Of a stretch of 64,000 nucleotides of DNA, positions 1-9,892 are shown in pieces. The notes under the pieces are model-generated. The model saw nothing but the letters and a program-made list of their open reading frames with translations. It did no database searches and was not told the DNA's origin. Source of the stretch: Dryas octopetala (taxonomy: Eukaryota > Streptophyta > Magnoliopsida > Rosales > Rosaceae). The first letter of the stretch is position 1, and each line of letters opens with the position of its first letter. The DNA lies in contig OY992834.1 in assembly GCA_963921425.1 (NCBI GenBank), positions 28,210,669 through 28,274,668 of the forward strand. The letters run 5' to 3'. The translations under genes and the position numbers were made by a program.

Positions 1-777
1 AAGAATTCGTCTAAATCTTTTGACAAAAAGGGCAACCTCATCATCGGACATGGATGATTTTTCACTCAAGTTTTCACTCATCTCTTTGACACTTTGCAAA
101 GCAATATCCTTTGACTTCTTGCTGTCCCTTTCATCCATTTCAAGTTCCATCTCAAAAGTTTTAAGCTTTCCTACCAATTTACCAATTTTGAGTTCATCCA
201 AATTTTGGACTTCTTGTATTGCATGCTTCTTAGATTGAAATCTCTTAGGTAGAGATCTAAGAACCTTTTGGACAATGGTAGACTCCTCATAAGGTTTACC
301 TAGGGTCATGGCTTCATTTGTGAGGGCTTCCAACCTTTCATAGAACTCGGAAAATGACTCGGACTCTTTCATCCTAATTTCTTCAAATTTGGCATGTACC
401 ATTTGAAGCTTAAGTGACCTAACTTGTTTGTCCCCTTCATGAATAACCCTAAGTTTGTTCCAAGCTTGCCTAGCCGTGACACAATGTTGTATGTGTGCAA
501 ATTGTGAGGAAGATAGTGCAGTGACAATAGCATTTCTAGCCTTCTTGTTGGAGCTAGAGGCCGTGACTTCGGCAAAAGACCATTCGGACCTAGGCTTAGG
601 AGTTTCAATCCCATCAACAGTTCGTGTGGGAGGAATCCACTCAACAGTGAGATACTCATATGCCAACTCGTCATAGGCATCAAGAAAAATTTCAAATTTC
701 TCTCTCCAAGCAGCGTAGTTGCTGCCATCAAAGAATGGAGGAGAGTTGCAAGATCCTGCAACACGATCTCTTTCCAT
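1..777 (-). CDS. Ty1/copia gag, N-terminal part (runs off left edge)
   Basis: An uninterrupted minus-strand frame of 259 codons runs from an ATG at 777-775 to base 1 and has no stop inside the window. An in-frame TAG directly before the ATG fixes the start. The protein opens with a charged stretch, then the FFDGSNYAAWREKFE block, a WSFAEV block, a run near HCVTARQAWNKL and the LKLQMVHAKFEE helix. This is the usual layout of plant copia gag proteins (UBN2/gag-polypeptide family), which form the virus-like particle of the retrotransposon. The primer-binding site lies 61 bases upstream. The frame is intact, so the element may be young. Other open frames over this stretch, such as 369-785 on the same strand in another register, are shadows. 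Confidence 0.88.
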   Translation of the reverse strand, partial: MERDRVAGSCNSPPFFDGSNYAAWREKFEIFLDAYDELAYEYLTVEWIPPTRTVDGIETPKPRSEWSFAEVTASSSNKKARNAIVTALSSSQFAHIQHCVTARQAWNKLRVIHEGDKQVRSLKLQMVHAKFEEIRMKESESFSEFYERLEALTNEAMTLGKPYEESTIVQKVLRSLPKRFQSKKHAIQEVQNLDELKIGKLVGKLKTFEMELEMDERDSKKSKDIALQSVKEMSENLSEKSSMSDDEVALFVKRFRRIL

Positions 778-837
778 CTAGACACACCTAGAAAACAGAC
801 AACACCCTAAGATCTCTCTATTTGCTTTTAGAGTAGC

Positions 838-849
838 GCTCTGATACCA
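838..849 (-). promoter_or_regulatory. Retrotransposon primer-binding site (tRNA-iMet type)
   Basis: On the minus strand the sequence reads TGGTATCAGAGC, the standard plant copia primer-binding site complementary to initiator methionine tRNA. It lies two bases from the CA end of the upstream LTR (base 852) and just before the gag ATG at 777. Confidence 0.88.
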
Positions 850-851
850 AT

Positions 852-2206
852 TGAAAGTTTAATTTAGGTGATCTATTCACTTAATAAACTTGATTAATTT
901 CACTTTCAGTGATCGGACCCCAATTTTTGATTTATGTGATCATTCAGGAACTAGTCAAACAGACACAACTCAGACGATTCAGTAACTAAAATATGAAACT
1001 CCAGATTGACTTCTAAAAACCAAAAATCACTTTTGTAAACAACACAAATCAAACACACCAAAGGATCAAGTGACATTCTATACACTCAGAGGACCCATCA
1101 CAGTAGGCATCCCAGTGTTATCCACAACTACAGTGGTGTGTGATTAGCTAGACAGTTATATAAGACATATATCAATTTCAAGCATATAGCTACAGTACAG
1201 ATTTGTGTTTAAAAGTTGAGTGAGTCAGTAAGCATAACAACACAAAAAGGGAAGATGAATGCACACAAGATGTTCACCCAGAAAAACCACAAAGGGTAAA
1301 AACTGGGGGTCTTTTTCAGCTGACCGGGCAATCCATTATAGAGGAGGTTCAATACAAAGGGAGCATACAGCACACAAGCTCAATCACTAAGTCCTAAACT
1401 AAGTGGAAGCTTTCTCACCCCTTTGTGCAACTTCCATAAGCAAGGCAATCGGTCATTCATGAAGAAGGCAGCTCCAACTCCAAGCTCATCAACTCATGGC
1501 ACCAATTCACACCAAGCCCAGCAGATTCATCAATGTATAAACATGATATGCAAATTTTGGATTCTTTAAAAAGGAAAATCAACCTTCTCAAGCAAGAGGC
1601 ATGAAGAGGTTGATATAGAATCCTTCAACTAAAATCTAAAATGAATGTGTTTGAAAAATATATGAAAAGATTTAAACACTCAAACCCATTTAGAATTTTA
1701 GATGAAACAAACAAGTTCAGAAAATCATTTTGATTTTGAAGAATTAAATGAACATTTTCTGACTTGATAAAATTGAGCACTCACCCTGAAAAATACCCAG
1801 GCATGAAACCACGAAAATACACAGTGAAAATGCTCATAGACACACCAAAAAGATCTGAACAGAGTACATCATATACCCGTACACACACACACACACCAAT
1901 TCCGTGTTTGCCCGAGCCACGTGGAAGCCAATCAATGGCTGTCCACAAGAGACGAATACGGGGCATATTCTCTTTGTCCTAGAGGGGTATCCTAGTATTA
2001 CTAAGGATAGGAATGAGGAGCTGTAAAAAGGAATTTTGCTTTATTTTGCAAAAATCAGAAATGGGGAAGATGATGAATAGTGCTGATGTGTGTAGGTGTG
2101 TGGCGTGAATGGCAAAGAAGCAATCAGATCTGATTGATACAGTAGGGGAACCAAGCCATGTGCAATGCACATGCATGTTTAGTAAAAAACAGAACATGGG
2201 CTTTCA
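852..2206 (-). repeat. Candidate 5' LTR of the left-edge copia element
   Basis: The inner end is secure: the minus strand ends in CTTTCA at 852, two bases before the primer-binding site. The outer end is a guess. The first far match with the mirrored terminus (TGAAAG on the minus strand) is at 2206-2201, which gives a 1355-bp LTR, within the range of long-LTR copia elements. A minus-strand TATATAA-like box near 1150-1160 fits an LTR promoter. The matching 3' LTR would be outside the window, so the length cannot be confirmed. Confidence 0.42.
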
Positions 2207-3890
2207 ATGAAATGGGCTTTAAAAGTAAAACCCGAAATGGCCCCACTGTAGTGACTGTGACTTAAGTATCAACCACTGTACGTGAAAAACATTGTTCTTT
2301 ATGTTCAGTGAATGACTAGTCAAATAGACAAAAAACTGTTATTTTCATGAAATGAATGAAGTGCAGTATACCTTGAGTCTTTGTTCATTCTTGACTTCTT
2401 CAATACAACTGATCTTGTACTTAATCTAGCCTAGAGCTTGTGAGTGATTAAATAAAATAAATACAATGGTTTTGACAAGGAAAATAGCCAATATAACAAA
2501 TCTTAGAAACTAACAAAAGGGATATAGCAAGTGAAGGTATTCTACTTACTGCAAATAAAAGCCTCCAATAGTCCAATACTTCCAAACATAAATAATAATA
2601 TGTGTCAAAATATCCAATACTTCTATCATAGTTCAGAAAAAAGAAAAAAGATGCTACCTCTCACTTAGGTAAAGAAAAATATAAAGCACAAATAAGAATA
2701 AGAAAATATATAACTTAGAGATTGAGGTTGAAAACTGAAAAAAAGAAACCTCTGATTGAGGTTGAAAAGAAAAAAGACACAAATAAGAATAATGTTTGGA
2801 CCATAAATTAGCATTTACCATGGCAAGACAAGTAGAATGGGAATAGTTGTGAAGGGGAGGCCGACCTACCTTCATTCATGAAGTTTGAGTCATGCCAAGC
2901 TAAGTGGAGACTTAAATCGAACACATAGCGTACGGTATTACCACTGAACCAAGACAGTTGAAGGGGGCTGCTAATGGGGTTCCAAAAACCACAAGATGAC
3001 AGCCAAATAAATGGTTGAATATTTCAGATGAAGAAGAAGTATGGGTAGTAACTTATTTTAATATTTGGGTGGCTTAAAATCCAACTAGTAAGTTGTTTGT
3101 TGGTTGTTTGAATCAAAAAGAAAAAAAAAGAGAGGAGAGAAATTGCAAGGAGTGCTGGCGGACAGAAATGTAGTTTGTTGTTTGGTTGATGGGTTGCACT
3201 GAGTGAAATATGCAAGTAAGGTTCAGCCAATTTTGAAATTCAATAAAGCAGGAAGAAGAGACCAAATTGAGGATGGTGGATATTGAATGCGGGAAGCCCA
3301 ACCAGCTTAGGTGGCTTTCGTGGGAGTTACCTGGAGTCAATTTGAAATAGAGATTTTTTTTGTAGAAGTTGATGGTTGGATCAGTGTACCTATATGCAGA
3401 ACAAATAGAAAATTGCAGTCAAACTTTGTAGCCTGGGCGTTCTTACATAGATGTATATGTATAGCTATGGGTTGGTTTAATGGATATAAATTGCCGAAAT
3501 GCATGCCAGCAAGAAAGTGACAATGGATGTATGTAAATTGATATATATATATATATATATAGGATTGGCTGGTTGAATTGATTGAAGAGAGAGATTGATT
3601 GACGTTTTGAGTTTATATGTATATATATATATATATACTTTATATATAAAGCATGCCATTGAGTGGCATTAATCACATTGTATGTACATATACATACAAT
3701 TGAAAGAGTAAGTGGCGTGGCTTTTATGTATGCACTAATATATATTATACACATATATAATATACATACATATATATATTATTATATATATATGGTTAGA
3801 TATTTAGATTAAAAGTATATGTGTATATATATATATATATATATGCCTAGCCAAATACATATTTTTAAAGATCAAAAAGTAGTTTTATTT
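2207..3890. other. AT-rich intergenic stretch with AT microsatellites
   Basis: No gene is recognised. The stretch is AT-rich with several runs of alternating AT near 3539-3561, 3620-3638, 3735-3795 and 3825-3844. The small open frames here are low-complexity and show no family features. Confidence 0.6.
3539..3844. repeat. Cluster of (AT)n microsatellites
   Basis: At least four AT-dinucleotide tracts lie within about 300 bases, separated by short unique sequence. They probably form unstable cruciform-prone DNA and should be length-polymorphic. Confidence 0.8.
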
Positions 3891-3899
3891 TTAAGTGGG

Positions 3900-5830
3900 C
3901 CCAAACTATTTTTGAAAGAGAGACATGGAAGTTGGCCACCCAAAGCCTATAAATATTTTGTCCAACCTCATTCTTCTTGTTCTGTCCGGCCTCCTTCTAC
4001 CTATTTTGTCCAGCCTCTCTCCTCTCCTTTTCTACTAAAATTTCTTCTAGATTATCCAGGCTACTTCTACCCACAAAATATCCTATGATTAGCTTGGATT
4101 GCTTTTTTCCCATTATTTCCATCCACCCAACTACTCTATCATTTTTTTTACACCCGAATACCATCTACATAGCCCGGGCAACTTTATTTCCCTATTTTTT
4201 ATGATTTGATCGCCCAATCTCTTTTCATGATTATTTTGCTCAAATATCAACTATGTTGATCACCCAACCTTGTGAGCATGATGAAAGTGATCAATTAAAA
4301 TCTATCCGGGCTACCCCGCCCTTGGTTTCAAAAGTGTTGTTTGCCCACTACATGAGGCCGGGAGAAAATACCTACAAGAGGCTGGGCGAAAATATTTTGT
4401 GAAGTGGCTTCAAAGGCCTAGAGGAGGCCGGATTTTGGCGAGGGATCATGAAAGTGGCTCAACTTTTGTGGGTGAAAGGCCAAAATATTTTATTGAGTGG
4501 CTTAATCCATTATGTCGTATTAAATAAAAGAGTGATTCCGGCCTATTTAAAGGCCGGGTCATCTTTTATAGAATAAGTTGGCCCATCTAAATGCAATTTG
4601 CTAGGCCATGTATAATTTCAAGCAAAGAGAAATAATTCCGGCCTAGCAAGAGGCCGGGTTATGAATTTAAAATAACGAAATCGGTCCAATCGAAGATAAA
4701 AATGGGCTGAGCAGTTTATTATTGGGTATAAAAAAAATAAAAATAGGTGGTTCCAGCCTAGTTTTGAGGCTGGGTCGTTTCATTTTATTTTTATTTTTTA
4801 ATTAAAGTTTGGGTCTCAGTATTTGGGCCGAATTTTTATTAAGCTTAAAGCCTCAAGGAGTTTGATCAAGCCCGAAAGCTTCTTGATGAAATTTCTTAGC
4901 CAATAATGGCTTTGCCCAAGTCACATAAGGATTTCTCATCCACCAAGAAGTTCTACTTAAGCTAGAATTCCGTCCAAGTAAAGAGTTCAAATTTGGAAAG
5001 GATTCTCATCGACCATCAATGCTCAAAATCACGTGGTTATCAAAGAAGAATCTGGTCGAATCCTAATTTCAAGATAGTTCAAATCTCATCTGTACAAAGA
5101 GTCTAGGGGGAATTCCGGGCCAAGTAATGGCCCATTGCTATCCTAACCCTTATATATAGACGCATTCAGAAGAGAGAAAGAGATTATTCAACATACATCA
5201 ATCAACTCACAAATTTCTCAAGCTTTCAAGAATTTCTCAAAGTTCTTTTGATTTCAATTTTACTTAGTTGCTACCGTTCAAGGCGCTTTTAGGTTTTCAA
5301 TAGTTATAGTTCACTAGGTTTGTAGCTCTGTCATCATCTTTCCTAAAGGCTTGTGGTCTCGATTTAGTTTTGTTCTTTACTTTTCATGCAACTTTGTTTG
5401 TCTTGATTTCAACTTTAATGCAATTTTTCTTTCATTCGCTCTCAATCTAATGCATGCTATTTTCATTGTTTCTTTGAATCTTGAAGTTAACTTGGTTGGT
5501 CAAGATCGTATTGAGTTTCATTATATTTTTGTTATCCATAGTTTCTTTGTTTTGCTTAGGCACTTGCACCACTTTGTGCACGAGTTCGATCACGTAATTT
5601 TAAGGAGGCCAACTAGTGGGTCGGATTCCGATTCCGACTAGGCCTTTAAGAGCCTTGTCCCTGAGGCTAGAAAAGAACCTAGGCCAAGAGTGGTTCCTAG
5701 CTTGGCCGATCAATCGCTTGATAAGAATCAATTTAGGCGCAGTTACTCAACCCTGAGCCAAAACTTGGCTTGACGGTGGCACGCCTTGCACTTACACGAA
5801 AACGGACCAAAGTGTTGCTTTTGGCCAACC
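3900..5830 (+). repeat. LTR-like sequence of an unclassified retroelement with internal hairpin repeats
   Basis: The stretch has no long frame. It has a TATA-like box (TTATATATAG, about 5150) followed by a leader-like region with pyrimidine-rich runs, as in LTR R/U5. The part from about 5670 to 5790 (AAAGAACCTAGGCCAAGAG..., then TGGCACGCC) resembles 22165-22435 after the gap, with the same order of blocks. This suggests two LTR/leader copies of one family, probably Ty3/gypsy or a non-coding derivative. No gag or pol frame follows, so it is probably a solo LTR or a truncated element. Boundaries are approximate. Confidence 0.45.
4537..4778. repeat. Three spaced GGCCGG/AGGCYGGG hairpins
   Basis: Hairpins at about 4537-4560, 4636-4660 and 4751-4778 share the pattern TTCCGGCCTA...(loop)...AGGCCGGGT. 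The third has the compensating pair AGCC/GGCT in place of GGCC. The spacing is about 100-115 bases. More degenerate GGCCGG pieces lie at 4345-4440. Confidence 0.6.
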
Positions 5831-6566
5831 TTGGCTAAAAACGAGTGAACAAATAATAATAATAATATACATATAGTTAAGGTAAAAGGTGTATAATATA
5901 GAAGTAGAACAAACATATTTGTGAGGTATATAAACATAAATTAAAATATGTATCAATATTTATAAATTTGGTTGAAAAAAAAATTTGAAAAAAGATATCT
6001 CTATATAAGGTTTAAAAAAAATAAGAATAATAAGGAGATACCTCTAATTTAGGCCGAAAAATAATGAAAGAGAAAAAAATAAAGGAAGAAAAAGAAACAT
6101 TTGACTCAGATCAAAAGGAAGAAGAAGATACTTCTAGTTCACATAAAAAAAAAACATATAAGAAAAAAGACGAAGAATAAGACAATATGGTAAGAATAAG
6201 TTACCACAACCTCTTCGATCTCTCCTGGATCTTCCCCTCCCCTCTCCACCCATCATCCCGACCACCGCCGACTGCTATTATCACTAACGGACCTTACGGT
6301 GGCCTCCTTCTGAACCTGGTGCATGTGGGACCTCTACCGCATAGCTCAGAATTTTTGTATCAAGGTCGGTTGCTTGCTGTGGCTTTACTCCTTCACAACT
6401 TGAAGAAGGATGATGACATCATGCTCCATAGGTGTGGCTTTCATCTTCAGAAGACACGTTGATGGCCTATATGATTATATATATTATTATATCTTTCATT
6501 CACCTTAAACATTTATTTATTTTTAATTTGTATTTGAGATTAATGTTTATATCAGGACGATAATCA
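5831..6566. other. Stretch with no recognisable gene
   Basis: AT-rich sequence. A short C-rich part (6187-6462) has an open frame of 91 codons with no recognisable domain or intron signals. I do not call a gene here. Confidence 0.5.
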
Positions 6567-6576
6567 AATCATATAC

Positions 6577-7617
6577 AAGGAATAAAATTTTGGGTTTCGA
6601 GGAAATTTCGATGGAAATTTTGACGGAAATTTCGAAGATTTTTAAATTTCGACAGAAATTAGACGGAAATTACTATCAAAATACGGAAATTTTGAATGAA
6701 ACTTTACCATATGTTTATTTAACATATTATCTACTACATTGATAAAAAAATATTGAAGAAACCAAAATATATAGGAAGTTTAATGTGATATAAGATAAAT
6801 ATAATGCGCGCTGAAGACAAATACTATTAAATAAAATTAGTATAATGATTGAATGAAATTAATATATTCTTTATATTTTATAATCTATACACTAAACTCT
6901 ATATACTTTATAATCTATACTCTATATTGTTTAAGATATAATATAGGATTAGGGTTTAGGCCCATTATGATATTTTTAATTATTTTTTATATAAAAACGA
7001 AACCCCAAAATGGCCAAACGAAACCCCAAATCATTTTTTTGTTCAAATTGCCCAAAAGTCCCAAACTCCAATAAAAAAAAAAATCTTTTATCGTTTTTCT
7101 CTTTTTTTTTTTTTTTCTTTTCTTTTTTTCTCCTTCCTTCCTTATCTTTCCCCGTGGGCTGACCCCCTTTTTCTTTCCTTTGCTTTCTTCTTCTCCTTCT
7201 TTGCTACTGCAGTGCGCCTGTGAGTCTGTGACTTCTTTTTTTTTTTTTTTTTTTCTCTCTCACACAGTCACACACTCTTATTCAGTTATTCCTCTATATT
7301 TCTCTTTCTGCATCTCCATCACCACCCTCACCTTCACCCTCATCTCTTTCTCCCTCCTCTCTTTCTCCCTCGTCTCCCCCTCGCCGCCACTCCCTGCCGC
7401 CGAAACCCACCAAATGATGCACAGAAAGTTTGAACCATCTTTTCCTCCCTCTATCTCTTTCTCCCTCATCTCCCCCATGCCGGCCCCCCTGCCGCCGCCC
7501 TCTCGATCTCACCCGCCGAAAATTTCGCCGAAATTATCACGAAAAATCAAAAATTATATGTTTCGATTTCGACCCCTCCTCAAATCGAAAGGCGAAATTT
7601 TCGAAATTTAAACCTCT
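6577..7617. mobile_element. Nonautonomous MULE-like element, complete copy
   Basis: The element is flanked by AATCATATAC (6567-6576) and AATCATATAT (7618-7627), a target duplication of 9 bases with the tenth differing, the size typical of Mutator-like elements. The ends share an AAATTTCG-rich inverted terminus (AAGGAATAAAATTTTG at the left; AGAGGTTTAAATTTCG on the opposite strand at the right). The left part repeats GGAAATTTCGACGG motifs and the middle is pyrimidine-rich. No transposase is present. Partial relatives occur at 20507-20828, cut by the assembly gap, and 33366-33835. The left boundary is supported by the copy at 20507, which starts at the same base. Confidence 0.6.
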
Positions 7618-7627
7618 AATCATATAT

Positions 7628-9120
7628 ACATTTAAGTAATTCAAAATCTGATTGAATTAATATTCATAATAATAAATTAATTATCAATTATATGATATAC
7701 ATAATCAACTTAAAATAAAATATAATTATTAAAAAAAGAGGTGATTTTTGCATTCCTATTTTCTTCATTTGCACTCTTTCTTATTTTTTATTATTTTAAT
7801 AATTTTTTTATATTTATATTTCCAAATCTACCCTTCATTCATGCTCTCTCTTCGTTTAGACTTTCTAGATTCATTCACTTTCTCTTTTGTTCTATATCTT
7901 TATCTCTTTAATATATTTTCCAAATCTCTATAACTCAGATGAATCAATTTTTTCTAGAAAAAATTACATCCCTAGTTTTATATATTTATTAAATGTCATT
8001 GATGATCTCTCACAAAGACTTCTACTGTACTTGATTCTTCATTCCTACCTTGGTAATATTTCAAGGAACATGGGCATATTAAGATCCAAGACCCTAGTAT
8101 TGATTACCTACGTTTACTTAATTTGTTTCTCCACTTTGATTGGGTAGATTCATCTCACCGAGTAAAACCAAGTCCAGAATACATCAATTAAGAAAAAAAA
8201 CACAAATTATGGAAGAAAGAAGAAAAAACAACACAATTAAGTTAATGGAGCTTCTTAATTAATTCTATACAAAGTAAACTTTTCTTCAATATATATCATA
8301 TAAAAAGGGAAAGAGAGAGATGAAGAAAGAGAAGTAGAGCATAATGGCGAAAGTGCAAAGACTATGAATAAAAGAAACCATGTAAGTTTATTGAAACACA
8401 GCTAAAAAAACAAATCAACCTATAGGGGAATTGTTCCATACCAAATAAAAGATAAAAAGTAGAAATTTAATATAAAAATTTAATTAACACAGTATTAAAA
8501 TTAGTTATTTGTTAACTAAAGAACAAAATGAGTATTCAAAAAAAATTAAAAAAATATAATAAAAATTGAAATTCAATATGTCAAGATAAAATAGGGCCTA
8601 ATTTGATAACCCAAAATGTTGAGTTTAATCTAAAATCAACTATCGTATTTGGATTTTTCTCCAATTTTCTCCAATTAAAAATGACTTTTCTTCCTCCCCT
8701 CTAACTCTAACTCTAAAAATCAAAACAAAAATAGAAAAAACAGAAAAAATAAAAATAAAAATAAATAAATAATCCAGCACTACTCTAGGCTTAGCTGAGA
8801 AGTGAGAACTCAACTTTTACTTTAGTATGAGTCATGAATCATGACCTCAATACGTGGTCCAATGGTCGGTGGTACGTGGCAGCTTCTCACTAGTCCATAC
8901 TCAGCTTTCAGTTAACGTGTGAATCTCGACCATATATATAAAACTCCACTCACTGTCCTTGGATTGGAAATATCCTCCTGGATTAATATCAAAAGCAAAA
9001 ATCTTTATGCAAATATATCTAGCTAGCCCTCTATTCTAAGTATCTCTTTAGACTTTAAGCACTGTACGTGTCAAACATATATGACCAAAATGTTAATATA
9101 ATTAAGAATATACTAATCAA
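7628..9120. other. AT-rich intergenic region upstream of the membrane protein gene
   Basis: No coding region is recognised. The last few hundred bases (about 8800-9120) presumably contain the promoter of the gene at 9240. An AGCTTCTCAC/GTACGTGGC block near 8872-8890 contains an ACGTGG core as in G-box-like plant elements. Confidence 0.5.
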
Positions 9121-9125
9121 CACTC

Positions 9126-9133
9126 TATATAAA
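9126..9133 (+). promoter_or_regulatory. TATA box of the 9240 gene
   Basis: TATATAAA lies 114 bases before the ATG at 9240 in a CT/AT context, followed by a pyrimidine-rich initiator-like stretch. This predicts transcription from about 9155-9165 and a leader of roughly 75-85 bases. Confidence 0.65.
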
Positions 9134-9239
9134 GCATATCTCCCCCATTCAATTTTCCCCAAAACGAACCAGAACGATATAACAAAGAGTGTGTATCTAG
9201 CAAGCCACCTACAAATTAATTAAACATATATATATATTT

Positions 9240-9650
9240 ATGGCTGAAGGCTACTATTCTTCTTCTTCTTCTAATTCCCATGGGCAGTCTGAGGCTCCTT
9301 TCCCTCTACACCTATGTTTCTTCATGGTTATATTGATGATGTTTGTTGGGTTTTCATGGTACATCAACTACGAGCCTGTGCTGGAGAGCATGTTCGATCA
9401 ACTGAAACTGGTGCTCATAGTGTCCCCGTTGTTGCTGTTGCTAGTGGTACACTGTGTTTCCAATTATGGTGATCAAAGCAGCAGGTGGTACTTGCCCTCC
9501 CTCATACCTTTGCCCGCACCAGAGACAGACTCCCTTCATAGGGCTGGAGGAACTCCCTGGGGAGTTGCGCTTCTGCTTGTTTTTCTTCTTCTTATGATTT
9601 CTTACCACTCTTACTTCCAAGAACGCTGGTTTCCTCTCCTCAGCAGATAA
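9240..9650 (+). CDS. Small plant membrane protein (136 aa), three predicted TM segments
   Basis: Intronless gene of 136 codons. The N terminus is Ser-rich (residues 6-17). Hydrophobic segments lie at about 22-43, 55-76 and 105-122, and the protein ends with HSYFQERWFPLLSR. A PWGVALLLVFLLLMISYHSYFxERWFPLLSR-like tail is one I associate with a family of short, uncharacterised plant membrane proteins; the function is unknown. The start is the first ATG after a good TATA box. Transcription ends in an AT-rich region with possible polyadenylation signals. There are no neighbours within 5 kb on either side other than repeats. The family assignment is from memory; the gene itself is well supported. 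Confidence 0.88.
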   Translation: MAEGYYSSSSSNSHGQSEAPFPLHLCFFMVILMMFVGFSWYINYEPVLESMFDQLKLVLIVSPLLLLLVVHCVSNYGDQSSRWYLPSLIPLPAPETDSLHRAGGTPWGVALLLVFLLLMISYHSYFQERWFPLLSR

Positions 9651-9892
9651 TTGACATTTATAAATTAAATCTCCGTACGTTTTTGTAGTTTTGTGTAAAC
9701 AGAATGAGTTGTGTTGATTTTGTATGGAAAACTTTTAATATCTTCTATTGCTAATTAGAAGAGCTAGAGGGATCACTTGTTATAACTTGTAATATTATAT
9801 ATTTTTGTGCATAGATATCAGTAGAATGATATTATGATAATATATTTCTAATTCCTTGTGCTTCCTGACCAACAATACTATATTAAAATTAA
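9651..9892. other. 3' flank of the membrane protein gene
   Basis: AT-rich 3' UTR and flank. Nothing else is recognised before the foldback element begins at 9893. Confidence 0.5.

Noticed and set aside
369-785. 138-codon minus-strand open frame
   Set aside because: It is out of register with the intact copia gag frame that runs from 777 to the window edge and shows all gag motifs.
852-908. 57-base TGAAAGT...ACTTTCA unit as a complete miniature LTR
   Set aside because: Too short for a copia LTR with promoter and poly(A) signals; the second ACTTTCA is probably chance. The inner end at 852 is kept.
6187-6462. 91-codon frame as a gene
   Set aside because: No domain, promoter or splice support; isolated between repeats.
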